NCBI GenBank assembly: GCA_019426215.1
Contig: CM033394.1
Location: forward strand, 16,760,195-16,824,194
Direction of reading: 5' to 3'
Source: Buddleja alternifolia
Taxonomy: Eukaryota; Streptophyta; Magnoliopsida; Lamiales; Scrophulariaceae
DNA length: 64,000 nt
Made by a program: the position numbers and the translations under genes. The notes under the pieces are model-generated. The model was given only the letters and a program-made list of their open reading frames with translations, made no database searches and was not told the origin of the DNA. Each line of letters opens with the position of its first letter. Position 1 is the stretch's first letter. Of this stretch, positions 32,487 through 43,746 are shown in pieces.

Positions 32487-34037
32487 CTAACGCTTGACTT
32501 AAGCGTTCACTTAAAAAATTATTGACGCTTTGGTTAAGCGTCTGATGAAGACTGTTTTTAGGAAGTTAACTCAGACTTCAAGATCTGAATACTTTGACCA
32601 AGTAGGTTAAGCGTTCAGTTCTTTAATCAGTGTTAGCACAGCGGAATGATTTTTGGAGTCTTCTCTTTGAAATCTTTAGCGTCACAAGAGGTTTCTTAGT
32701 TGCTTAAATTTTGATTGTGTTTTACTTAATCAATTTATGCAATGATATGATAGAAGAAAGAATTGACTGAGAAGTAAATGACACAATATTTGTAAGGTTC
32801 GTTGGGTGGTGTAATCCCAATTACGTCCTTCTTCTCCTCGAACATTTGGAGGCAATCCACTAAAATGATTCTCAAATAATCACACAGAATCTTCTACAAA
32901 TTAGGGAGAGATGGATGTCGATGACTTGAGCTCCTTGATCACACAGATTTCTGCTCCAAATCACTTCAATCCCCTTGCTTCTTTCACCCAGAAATATGGC
33001 AAGTATCCAACTTCGACTTCACACAGATCGCGAGGCTTGGATAGAGGTTTTTCTAAAAAGGTTTGTTTGATTTTGATGAAGTTCAAACAACTGAAATATC
33101 TCAGTAGTAGAGTAGTTTCTTCAAAAAGAATGTTTGAGATATTGGGTTGACTGCCTCAGGATTTGATGAAAAGCAGAGAGAATATTTTCTTGAGTATTCT
33201 GCCTTTTCTGAGAGTTTAAGGAATGAGACTTCAATGCAACAGCAATTTGGCTTGATAATTGTTCTATATTTGGCTTGTTTTTGAAGTTCTATTTATAGGC
33301 ATTTTTGGAAAAAGTGTCCGTTTGACACATGCAAGGGCGCGTGTCTCTCACTTTCGCGAGTGAACAACCTTTGTCCTTTTTCCTGAAAATCTGCTGCACA
33401 AAAGTTGGTGCTACAGTCTTTGAATTGTTGACAGTCTAATAGGATGGCTTCTCCGTACGTCTGAAAGTGCTTATCACATTTAATGCTTTTATCAGCATTT
33501 AATGCAATTTGAATTAAATGCCCGTTGGCATTTAATGCACTGAGAATATTTGCATTAAACTCCTTTCGATCTGACGCTTCAGGAGAATGTTTGTCATTTG
33601 ATAGACGCTTCATTCATGAACTGAAAGTTCAATTTAATCTGGAGGACTATTTAATGTTTAGACGCTTGGGAAAAGTCTTCAGACTTTATTTAGAAGTGTA
33701 GACGCTTGAAACTTCAGTCTTCGTTACTTGACACTCACTCAAAACATGTCAGGCGCTTAGAGTGAACTTCTTCAAATTTCATTCACTATTGATTTTTTGG
33801 ACGCATGGAGTCTTCAGATTTCGCATTCTTGATAAGCTCACTCAGAAAGTATCAAACGCTTAATCTAACCGACTTCTCGATCTAAGAATGTCAAAAGTAA
33901 AAGATAAAATAAAGCCTATACATTTCTAATGTGCAAATGCTCATATAAGTATCTATGAAATTTAAGCATACATAACTTTGGGGTCTAACAAGATTCCTAA
34001 TTGTCATCATCAAAACACTAACATGAAATTCCTAACA
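32487..34037 (-). repeat. 5' LTR of the nested element, truncated at its inner end
   Basis: About 1551 bp. Similarity to the left LTR begins at ACGCTTGACTTAAGCGTTC; the first about 120 bp of the plus-strand LTR (TGTTGGTCCC...GTCTAG..GACCC) and the adjacent primer-binding site are missing. Region 33,040-33,170 keeps the version also seen in the solo LTRs, so it is probably the ancestral state compared with the hairpin in the left LTR. Confidence 0.85.
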
Positions 34038-35390
34038 GTATTAGATACTGAGTCGCTAATAAAATTCTAGGTGAGTCTATTAGAGAAACAGTTGAAGATC
34101 AGCGTCTGAAGTCAACCAAAGATGAAGATTTGTTACTTAGCGCCCGTTAAACGCTAAAGGACATCATTTTAGGATTTATGAATCAAGCGCTCAAAGCACT
34201 TAAGCGACCGATGTCAGATTCACCTGAAATAAATCCTCAAGTCATGAAGGACTTAAATGCAATCATTCAAAGGGCATTTATTTCCAACGGGAATTAAATT
34301 CAAAATGCTTTAAATGCCTAATAACAACATTAAATGTGATAAGCTAATGTGACTTGTGGACAAGCCATCTTTTGACCAGACTGTCAGAAAATTCAGAGTT
34401 TCAGCTGCTCCTGTCCAATCGTCTTCAGCGAATTTTCAGGAATGTCAGACTTTAGGTAAACTCACGTGCTGCGTGAAAGGCACGCTCCTACATGAGTCCA
34501 ACGGACAGATCCCAAGAAATTGCCTATAAAAACCTTACCCCAGAAAACCCAAAAAGTAAGATACAACACAAGAAGATACGTACGAAAAGAGAAATTATCG
34601 CCAAAAATCTTACTTACATTTTCTGGGAAAAAGCTTAGAAACTCCATAGCCAAATATCTCAAGCTTTTTATCCACATTCCAGACAGTCACAAATATCTCA
34701 AACATCTTCTAAAGAGGAAACCCAAATTCCAACTGAGATATTCCAAGTTGTTTGATCTTTTCAAAAACAAACAAAACCCTAGTGACAAACCTCAACCTTT
34801 CATCTGAGTGAGAAAAGTTGTTGAACCCTTTCAGGCAGTATTTCTGAGTGAGAGAAGCTTGAAGAAGACGATCTTCATTGGTGCTGAAGTCTGTGTGATC
34901 AAGGAGCCCAAGATCATTTTCACCCTTTACTATCGTGTAGAAGATTCTATGTGATTCTTCGAAAATTATTCTAGTAAATTCCTCCAAGTGAAAAAGGAAA
35001 AGAAGGACGTAACTAGGATTACGCCACCCAGTGAGCCTTATACATCTTGTGTTATTTATCTTTACTGTCTTATCATTATAATCATTACATCTTTTATCTT
35101 TAAAAGAGACAAGTTAAATGCAAAGCGATTAAATTAACTAAAAGAATGTTAAAAACTCATTTCCGCTATGCTAACTCTGATTAAGCGATCTAAGTGTTGC
35201 CCTACTTTGTTAAACTGCTAAAATCACTAAGTCTAAGTTAACTTTTCTGAAGCGTCTGACCCAAGAGCTCAGTTATCCAAGTGTTCAAACCTTTAAAGTG
35301 ATACGAAATTTTTGAAGTCGAAAAAGTCTTCAGGGTCTATTCACCCCCCCTTATAGACCCTTTCGTATACCACTTGGGACCACCATTTAT

Positions 35391-35905
35391 TTTTTTGCAA
35401 ATAGTTACATCACTCCAAACCATAAACTAATGATTTCATATCACATTGATGACTTCATGCAATGCCTAGGACTTTGTATCTGCAAACACAAAAAAAAAAA
35501 AAAAAACAGAATCATAACAAAAATAACTAACTGAACTGATCAAGAAGAAAACTCAGCGAAAATTTAAATGCTTGGGTTGCTTCCTAAGAAGCATTTGTTT
35601 AGATTTAATAGCTTGACTTTTCAACTTGTTTCAAGGAGGTTCACGCCGTGGACTGCACGACTCGTCCACCTTTTTGTTGGGGTTTGGAATACACTGAGTT
35701 CCAATACCAGTTGCTAATAGTGATCTTGTGGTATCGTTCATACAGTCTCCCAACAATTTATTTTTAAAACCCTTGTGACTCATTCCTCAAGGATCATCTG
35801 AAGAATGTTCCTGCAAGTTCTCAAAACTTGAGGGATTAATTGTATCTAATAGCGAATAAGTCAGATAAGCACATAAATGACGCTTTTCCTTGAACGCATT
35901 AAGAC
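35391..35905 (-). other. outer gypsy spacer downstream of the protease
   Basis: CTTGGGTTGCTTCCTAAGAAGC at 35571 corresponds to CTTGGGTTGCCTCCCAAGAAGC at 47254 in the intact gypsy element, at the same distance from the protease ORF. Contains an 18-base A run (35491-35508). No coding capacity. Confidence 0.6.
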
Positions 35906-36443
35906 TTATTTTTTTCGTCCCATATTCAAGATTAACTTACCATTTAACTTATCAAGTGTGGCCTTACCGGTGGCTAAGAAGGGTTTTCCTTGGATCAGAG
36001 ATGTGGTACAAAGATCATCTCTGTCTCCAATCACAAAATCTACCGGGAAGTTGTACTTATCAATCTTTATTAGTACATCCTCGATGACTCCTCTCAAGTG
36101 GTCGACGAACTCGTCTCCTAGTTTGAACACCACATTTGATGAGGCTAACACTCCAAATCTCAACTTTTTGAACCATGTGTAAGGAAGTAGATTATATCTG
36201 CTTTCTTCATGCAAAATAACACGTTCCAATTTTGTTTCTCCTATAGTGCATGAGATGGATAGTGGTTCTGTATCCTTATACTGCAATGATAGTTTTACAG
36301 TAGTGGGTGTCGGACAAACATCCTTCCACGATTGTTTATTAATCAGAATGTCGTTTGACAGTTTTGAGATACACTATATCTTTAAAATAGACTCAATAAG
36401 GGGTCTGTTGACCTTCACCCTCTGTAAATCATCCATGGTTTGA
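35906..36443 (-). pseudogene. gypsy retropepsin-like protease remnant
   Basis: Minus-strand reading ISCTIGETKLERVILHEESR corresponds to IPCTIGPLTFEKVICDTGAS of the intact gypsy element, so the catalytic DTGA triad is replaced (HEES) and the enzyme would be dead. The rest follows the family: NLLPYTWFKKLRFGVLAS, VIEDVLIKIDKYNFPVDFVI, QGKPFLATGKATLDKLNGK. Open over 126 codons (35906-36286). There is no gag domain attached upstream, unlike the intact copy. Family: Athila/Tat-like plant gypsy by resemblance. Confidence 0.75.
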
Positions 36444-36852
36444 TCAAACTTGTTCCTCTCCCTTTCCAGGGCCAACGGAAATGGTAAACAAAAGAACCCC
36501 ATATAGCAAGGGTATATAGGAGAGGGTTTGAGGTGAAGACAAAGTTAAAACAAATTCATCGAGACTTGGGCGAACTGTACAGGACGTCCGAATGTTAGGC
36601 ATCTCCACGTTCGAACATTGAGTGTAGCACGTTCGGACGTTTTGATTAAAACATTCATATGTCAACAATGGCTCAGTGAATTTCAGTTTATTTACACATG
36701 TTCGAACGTTGAGTACATTATGTTCGGACGTTGGTCTCTGGGCGTGAAATTCTGAAATTACTATGTGCTCTTCTCCTCTCCCTTCCAGTGTCGCAAAATT
36801 CTAAGATTGTTTCTCGGCTTTCTTTTTCGTCCCTGTTGACACTCCCTCGAAT
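36444..36852 (-). other. outer gypsy spacer with TTCGAA palindromes
   Basis: Contains GGACGTCCGAATGTTAGGC, CACGTTCGAACATTGAG, CACGTTCGGACGTT, CATGTTCGAACGTTGAG and ATGTTCGGACGTTGG between 36583 and 36733. It occupies the place where the gag domain sits in the intact gypsy element; no gag sequence is seen. Confidence 0.65.
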
Positions 36853-36857
36853 ATTCT

Positions 36858-38958
36858 TGTTGGGTTGGGTTCTATTCCCCGGGTGGCTCGTGGTAGCGGA
36901 ATTTAAAATTTAAACGTACAACCACCCGAAACAGGAATAATGGTGTGCTCGATTATGCTATAGAGAAAGTTGCAAGAATTTTTACCTTTCGATTAAATTC
37001 TCACAGCAACCAATTTGATCTTTTCAACCCTGTGGTGCAATTCCACACGATTCCTTGGAGGAAATCACCCGTCGATTGTATCTCCGGTATTAGTGCTCCA
37101 AGCGTCGCACCTCTAAGATGTATCCACACCTCGTTCAAGTCACCACCTACTTTGTTATTGGTGCTAGCCAACGAAATGGGTCTAAGTCTAAAACCTAGGC
37201 TTGACTATGTGAAGGGATGGAATATGTGAATCATTAAGTTCAACACATGAACAAAACGATGTCTTGTTGGAACAAGGGAAGGGGCGATTTTTGGCTTAAG
37301 GATGACAAGAAGAATTCTCTTATTTTTAGCAAGGGGTTCAAATTTTTCACTCCTGAGAAGTTTAGGGATTTTAGTCTTGCAATCACATATATATATAGAA
37401 TAGGAGTCCTAGAGTCCTATTCCAATTGCAAGATTTGGAGAAGAAGAAAACCCTTTTCTTCTTCACCGAGAATTCGACCCCCTCATCCTTTTGGGCTAAA
37501 AATCGGCCACCCTCTTTTATTTGGAGTCAAAGAATTAATTCTTGACTCCATATTTAATTATGGGCTAAACCCATCAATTAAATATTCCCTTATAATTAAA
37601 ACCCGTTTAATTATATTTCCTTATTCCAATTGGCTTATTTATTTAACTTGAGCCAAGCCCAACTAAATAAAATACTTGGACTCTACTAAGTCCATTAATT
37701 TAATTAATTCTACAAGATTAATTAAAATAGTCGAATTAATTGAATTGCCTCAATTAATTCATAATTCATATTAGGAAAGTACTAGACTTTCCTAGTTTCA
37801 TCAATTTCCTCAAATTGACTGATCACATCATTTAAGCAGTGACTCTCACGAGTTAAGTGTGTGACCCCTTAGGCTCGTTTACTATCTAGTAGTAAGTACA
37901 CTTTCTCAAAGCGCTAGTGTACTTTCCTAAAATAGAAAGTACTAGATTAAATCATTCTTTTGATTCAACCAAGCCTCGAATTAATCACCATATTAATTCT
38001 CGGCACTTACAAATAGTGGTTACTGTCTAGCAACAGCCCACGACGACTTAGACAAAGATGAAGATAAAGATATGTCTTTTGTGATCTTGATCCTTGTATA
38101 AGTAAGATCCTTCCATCTAATCTCCCGATTGAATCTAGAGCAGTGGCTAAGGTCGAAGCTCTATTAATTCAATAACTATGTTTCCCAAATACGGCGAGAT
38201 CGAGTTTTGACTATCTAAACGAGGAAACCCTACGCCTTTTTAGATATCATACTTCGGCCGAAGATTCCTAAAGTCGATTCACTATGTAAACATAGGAGAT
38301 TCACTGACAAGACTAATGTCAGAGATAGATCCCTTCTTGATTCTCACGTGTCTTCATACACAATCAGCCCATGTCTGATTTTGCCCATTTGTAATCATCT
38401 AAGTAATCATGTAACAAACCAAGACATGTTCGATTGTGTATAAAACATCTAATGGAACCTCTGGTGCTAAAGATTACTCTTATACTACAAGACCACTGGA
38501 AGTTCCAGATTCGACTGGGATTCCATTTAATGGAACTTCCATGGGGTTGTTCAGTATACTTATTCCCACAATAGGAACCCTCATATATGCATAGGCTTTC
38601 ACCGTTCCAATATCTATGGAACGAGATACAGTCTATCAAGAGTATGCATCATATAAGCATGTATTTTGGGTCTCATCGATATTCCTTCATCTCGACGAGC
38701 CCATTCACGACGTAGAACATATGTTTAAGGATCACAACCTTGGAGACATATTCCATTATTGCCATTCCCGATGCGCAATGATATCCCATAGTTGCGTGTG
38801 ATCCTTCGGGACTTTATTCTAAGTTTAAGACCAAGCTATATACACAAATAAAGAATGCCAAAAGATTAACTTTATTTATATGAAAAAGATCATTTAGCTA
38901 GAGTTATTATTACATAGAATGGCGCCCAAAATTGATGCGCCGGGCATAAACTCTAACA
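36858..38958 (-). repeat. Copia2 3' LTR
   Basis: 2101 bp, TGTTGGGTTGGG ... CATAAACTCTAACA on the plus strand. Pairs over its full length with 56687-58793, with scattered substitutions and few indels. ORFs within it (for example 38364-38639, 38616-38801) are not genes. Confidence 0.93.
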
Positions 38959-38976
38959 ATCTGCCACTTGCCCTAG
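38959..38976 (-). other. Copia2 polypurine tract
   Basis: Minus strand TAGGGCAAGTGGCAGAT directly before the LTR. The G-to-C change in AAGTGGCAGA interrupts the purine run seen in the other copia elements. Confidence 0.75.
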
Positions 38977-40871
38977 TGCCAATTGCCCTTGTACTTGAGG
39001 CCCATTCTCCCTAGATGTCCTTCAAATACTTTTTGGTTTAAGGGTTTTGTGAGCGGGTCCGCCACATTGTCTGCCGAGTCCACAAGTTCCATTCGAACGT
39101 CGCCTCTCCCAATGATCTCCTTGATCAAGTGGTATTGTCTCTGTATGTGCTTGGATTTCTAATGAGACCTTGGTTCCTTTGCTTGCACAATAGCCCCGTT
39201 GTTATCACAGTACAAAGGTACTACGTCTACAACGGATTGAACTACACCCAATTCTTGGATGAAGTTCCTTATCCAAACACCTTCCTTCGCAGCCTCTGAA
39301 GCTGTGATATATTCTGCTTCAGTGGTGGAGTCCACCATAGTTACTTGCTTGGAACTTTTCCAACTGACAGCTCCTCCATTGAGCAGATAGACAAATCTCG
39401 AGACCGACTTCGAGTCGTCCACATCTGTTTGGAAACTCGAATCGGTGTATCCCTCTAACTCCAATTTTCCACGTCCGTATATTAAAAACATGTCCTTAGT
39501 TCTGTTAAGGTACTTAAGGATCGCTTTCGCTGCATTCCAGTGCTTCTCACCGGGATCAGCCTGATAAGGGCTGCACACACTCAATGCATACGCTACGTCG
39601 GGTCTTGTGCATATCATCGCGTACATTATATTATCTATAGCTAAAGCATAAGGTATGTGGGACATTCTCACTCTTTCTTCTCGAGTCTTAGGAGACATCG
39701 ACATGGAAAGTGTAATCCCATGTCCCATTGGCAAGAATCCTCTCTTGGATTCTTCCATCTTAAATCTCTTAAGTATGCGATCGATATATGCGAATTGGGA
39801 GAGTCCCAACAGCCTACTCGATCTCTCTCGGTATATCTTCATATCAAGTATGTAGGATGCCTCTCCCATATCCTTCATGGAAAATTATTTAGAGAGCCAT
39901 ACTTTCATTGACTGCATCATTTCAATATCATTTCTGATCAAAAGAATATCATTAACGTAAAGTATGAGAAACGTAACCGCGATCCCACTAACCTTCTTGT
40001 ACACATAAGCCTCTTCAACATTTTGCACATATCCATACTCTTGTATGACAGTGTCAAACCGTTTATTCCAGCTTCGGGAAGCCTGCTTTAATCCATAAAT
40101 TGATTTTTGGAGCTTACACACTTTATGTTCGCTCATCTCGGATGTAAAGCCCTCTAGCTGTTGCATGTATATCTCTTCCTCAATCTCTCCATTGAGGAAT
40201 GCAGTCCTTACATCCATCTTCCAGATCTCAAAATCGAGATATGTAGATATAGCAAGCAGAATCCTAATGGATTTCAGCATTGCCACTGGTGAGAAGGTTT
40301 CCTCATAGTCAATGCCTTATCTCTGAGTGAATCCTTTTGCCATGAGGCGTGCCTTATAGTTTGCCACCTCTCCATCGATTCCAAGCTTCGTCTTATAGAC
40401 CCACATACAGCCAATGAGCTTCATGCCCTCTGGTGGGTCCACCAAGGTCCATACCATGTTGGAGTCCATGGAGTACCTTTCAGACTTCATGGCTTCTAGC
40501 CATTTTCCCGAATCAATGTCAGACATTGTTTCCTTATAACTCTTTGGATCAGAGTCTAAGGGAGGATCCTCTAAGTTCTTTCCTTCCAACAGGCCAAGCC
40601 ATCTTTCAGGCACCTTTGGAACTCTTTCAGATCTCCTCAAGGGTTGTGTGTTCTCAGTAGGTATATCGGAATTAGCTTCATTGGTGTCGGGAGGGTTATT
40701 TTGTACTCCTTGATTCGAATCACTTTGATTCATCTCATCAAGTTCTACAGTCTCGCCTTTCCTATCCAAAGGGAATCCCTTTTCTAGGAAATTGGCATTT
40801 CTTGAAACAATCACCTTTTGTTCCATAGGGTTGTAGAAGTAGTATCTAACAGTTTTCTTACAAAATAACAC
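38977..40871 (-). pseudogene. Copia2 reverse transcriptase and RNase H
   Basis: One minus-strand frame from 40871 to 39159, broken only by stops at 40317, 39885 and 39159. RT has WVYKTKLGIDGEVANYKARL, VRTAFLNGEIEEEIYMQQLE and LKQASRSWNKRF. Its active site reads LYVNDILLI, so the first catalytic aspartate of YVDD is asparagine (GAT to AAT near 39,950). RNase H has YTDSSFQTDVDDSKSVSRF, DSTTEAEYITASEAAKEGVW and PLYCDNNGAIVQAKEPRSH, then a stop where the tail KSKHIQRQYHLIKEI should continue. The tail is readable to about 38,990 (NVADPLTKPL). The linker with LRRSERVPKVPERWLGL lies at 40,560-40,640. Confidence 0.88.
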
Positions 40872-40938
40872 AAAGAGGATTTGGGATCAAATTTGTCTCC
40901 CACTAAATGCTTTACATAAGCGGGGCACCCCCACATTC

Positions 40939-41759
40939 TCAAGTGAGCATACGAAGGTGACTTTCCATACCAATTTTAATAGGGGGTCTTGGGCACAGCG
41001 CCCTATTCAACAGATAAGTTGACGTTTCAAGAGCATAGCCCCACATGGACTTAGGAACTTCAGTGAAACTCTTCATGGATCGAACCATATCCAACAATGT
41101 TCGATTCCTTTGCTCGACTACCCCGTTATGTTGAGTCGTGCCTGGCAAAGTCCACTATGAGAGAATCCCATTCTCTTTAAGATAATCAATGAACTCGGAA
41201 GCCAAGTATTCTCCTCCCCGATCAGATCGAAGAGCTTTAATACTTTTTCCAACTTGCTTCTCCACCTCATATCTAAACTCCTCAAATTTCTCAAAGGATT
41301 TAGATTTATATCACATCAGATATATGTAACCATACCGGGAGTGATCGTCGGTGAAGGTTATGAAGTAGCTAAACCCTCCTCGAGCATTTATGCTCATAGG
41401 GCCGGACACGTCCATATGGATCAAGTCCAATGGACTTGTGGCTTGTTTGGCTTTACTCGAAAATAGCAACTTAGTCATTTTCCCTTTAAGACATGACTCG
41501 AAAATTATCAATTCATCTAAGTTTTGGAGACCTAAATGAGTTGGCAAGCTTCGAATTCTTTCTTTAGATATGACCTAGTCTCTCGTGCCACACTAGTGCG
41601 TTTGCTAGATTATCTCGTTTACGTTTATTTCTTTTTTGAATATTGAGATTAGAAATTGTTGGGAAAATAGTATAAACTCCATCTTGCAATTTTGATTCCA
41701 TAATAAGAGACGATTCATAAGACAAAAACAAAGTTTTATTACGAATCTCAAAATAATAT
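40939..41759 (-). pseudogene. Copia2 pre-integrase and integrase
   Basis: From the edge of the gypsy solo LTR: YESSLIMESKLQDGVYTI, WHERLGHISKERIRSLPTH (pre-integrase H...H) and CLKGKMTKLLFSSKAKQA, then the integrase core LIHMDVSGPM (Asp) and FITFTDDHSRYGYIYLM (Asp). A stop lies near 41,311. At 40939-41148 comes MPGTTQHNGVVEQRNRTLLD with the catalytic Glu and TSTYLLNRALCPRPPIK. 41311-41547 and 40939-41148 are in one frame, with several stops between. A frameshift separates integrase from RT at about 40,900. Confidence 0.82.
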
Positions 41760-43746
41760 TGATAGGTTGTGAATTTACATGTTTTAGAGCCTCATATTTG
41801 TTGGATTTATATTGGTTTATGCATGATTTATACCACATTTGCGTTTAATTTGTGTGCTTATCGAGTAAAGGTGGAAAATCACTACAATAGAGGAATAACG
41901 CACGCAAATACAGAATTTATGCATATTTCGAGTTCGAATTTGAGGACGTCTCCTTCAACAGAGTTGTTTATCTCTATGTTAGCTTCACTTGGCAACTTGA
42001 ATTATCCAAATCAAAGGTCTGTGGAGAGAGTTATGAAGGAAATACAATTGTTGCGCCGAACAGAGAAGTACATGTGCCAGGATACGCCCCAGCGCCCTCC
42101 TAGTCATGCCTAGGCGTGGATTGTCCAAATGTTACTCCTTTTCAGCCTAAATTCCAGCATTATATGATGGGTAAGAATCACTTTTGGCCATAATTCAGCA
42201 CATGTGTTGAGGGGTTGTCATAAGTGTGTTTCTTGGTAGATTTACTTTATGGGCACCAAATCAGAAACAACCTCCATGTTGAAACGTAATTTAGGTATAC
42301 TTAGAGACAGAATTGGACAAAATGTCCTTCTGGAAAGGTGTAGATATATGTTTTATCGGCACATGGGGACTTGAATCATCCAATTTGGAGATCTGTGGAG
42401 AAGTTTATGAGGAAAATACTAAAACTGCGCTGGAAAGAAAGAAAATGGCAGCATGCATGTGTTTTGTTGAAGTTTTCACATGGTTATGCTTGGTGGAATT
42501 CTTAAGGGCCGAAAGTTCAGCATTTTTTAGCTGGTTGGAATCTTAAAAGACAAACTTTAAGCATCACCTTAGGTGGAATTCTCATTGGGGAACTTTAATG
42601 GGAATTCTTAATGCATACTTTAGTGGAATTTTGTCTATAAAAGGAGTGGGAACCCATACTCTTCATCATTCACTATCAATTTCAGATTCTTGGAGAAGAG
42701 GGGGAGGAAGTGACCAATCCATAGAGAAGAAAAGAGGGGAGAGAGAAGGATTCTTGATTCATCATCATCATTGGAGAAGGAAGATTCAATTGAAGTTTCA
42801 TCATTATTCACTTTTGAGGAGAGGGGGGCAGCCCCTAATCTGATTTCTCCACCATTCATCACCATTCTTCATCACTCTTGAAGGGAAAAACTAGAGGAAG
42901 GAAAAGAGCTTGGGGATTGAAGGCCCAACTTCAAGATCCATCATTATTCACTTTTGAGGGAGTTTTTATAGCTTTTCATTTCAATTATGTCTATGAACAT
43001 GTGTATTAATTCATTTATGTTTTTCATATTATCCATTATGAACTAAATTCATAAGACTAGGGCCATGTAAGGCCAAATTGTGATCTATGCTTATAATAGA
43101 TGATTGTTGAGGTTGTTCTTATATTGTTATGTGATGTGAATTTGTGTTTTTGCCTATCTTGCATATACTTGATCACTATTTGTTAGAATCTTATGCCTAG
43201 GTTAATATTCCGGGAGAAAATTGACTTAGGGTGCAAGAAATTCACATCATGACCCGTAACTAATGAGGAATTGCCCTAGACATAGGTAAAGATTCCCGGG
43301 TGAAGTTGTTCGATTCAAATCGAGTGAACTCTAGTACGTTAATGCATGTTTAGTGGTTAGATTTCCGGATAGGAATATTTGGGAAATCACGATCTAAGCA
43401 TAGGAGTTTATACGCGAGACATCGGTTATTCTCTACCCTCGGAGCTCTCGCCATAACAATATAAGCGTAATCCTTCAACGAGAATCTTTATAAGTATAAT
43501 TGATCAATTTGAACCAAGCATATGCCTTAGTCTCCCTTTCTATTTTGTTTTAAATCATTTGTTCAACCTTGTTCTTATCTTACGCATTTCACACTCATTT
43601 TACCTTTATTGTTTTGATCTTTGTTGTTATAAAATCTTAAACTAGAATTCAAGTCCTTGTGGTTCGACAATCCAGACTTCTCGTCCACTTTTATTACTAC
43701 ACACGACTAGTGCACTTGCTATTATAGCACGTTAACTTTTAGCGTG

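Larger units (their letters stand above)
27432..34037 (-). mobile_element. non-autonomous LTR element (LARD-like) nested in the solo LTR
   Basis: Bounded by TGTTGGTCCCAAGTGGC at 27432 and CATGAAATTCCTAACA at 34037, with a perfect TSD GTATT (27427-27431, 34038-34042). Its LTR ends are the reverse complement of the host solo LTR ends, so it belongs to the same or a sister LTR family and inserted in opposite orientation. The internal part (29141-32486) has a polypurine tract and one long broken ORF but no protease, integrase, RT or RNase H. Confidence 0.9.
27259..35385 (+). mobile_element. solo LTR of the Copia3 family, interrupted by a nested LTR element
   Basis: Starts TGTTAGGAAATTTCATGTT at 27259 and ends ACTTGGGACCACCA at 35385, with a perfect TSD TTTAT (27254-27258 and 35386-35390). 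Without the nested element and one copy of its TSD it is about 1.52 kb, matching the other solo LTR (1503 bp). It is inserted in the spacer between the protease remnant and the plant-transposon-domain ORF of the outer gypsy element. Confidence 0.92.

Noticed and set aside
34462..34987. Several ORFs on both strands in the solo LTR
   Set aside because: They recur in other LTR copies with frame-breaking changes and are LTR sequence.
38364..38801. ORFs in the Copia2 LTR (also 58287-58636)
   Set aside because: Located fully in the two LTRs. Frames are not conserved between the pair.
42313..42865. ORFs in the older gypsy LTR
   Set aside because: Non-coding LTR sequence. The matching positions of the young LTRs do not keep the frames.
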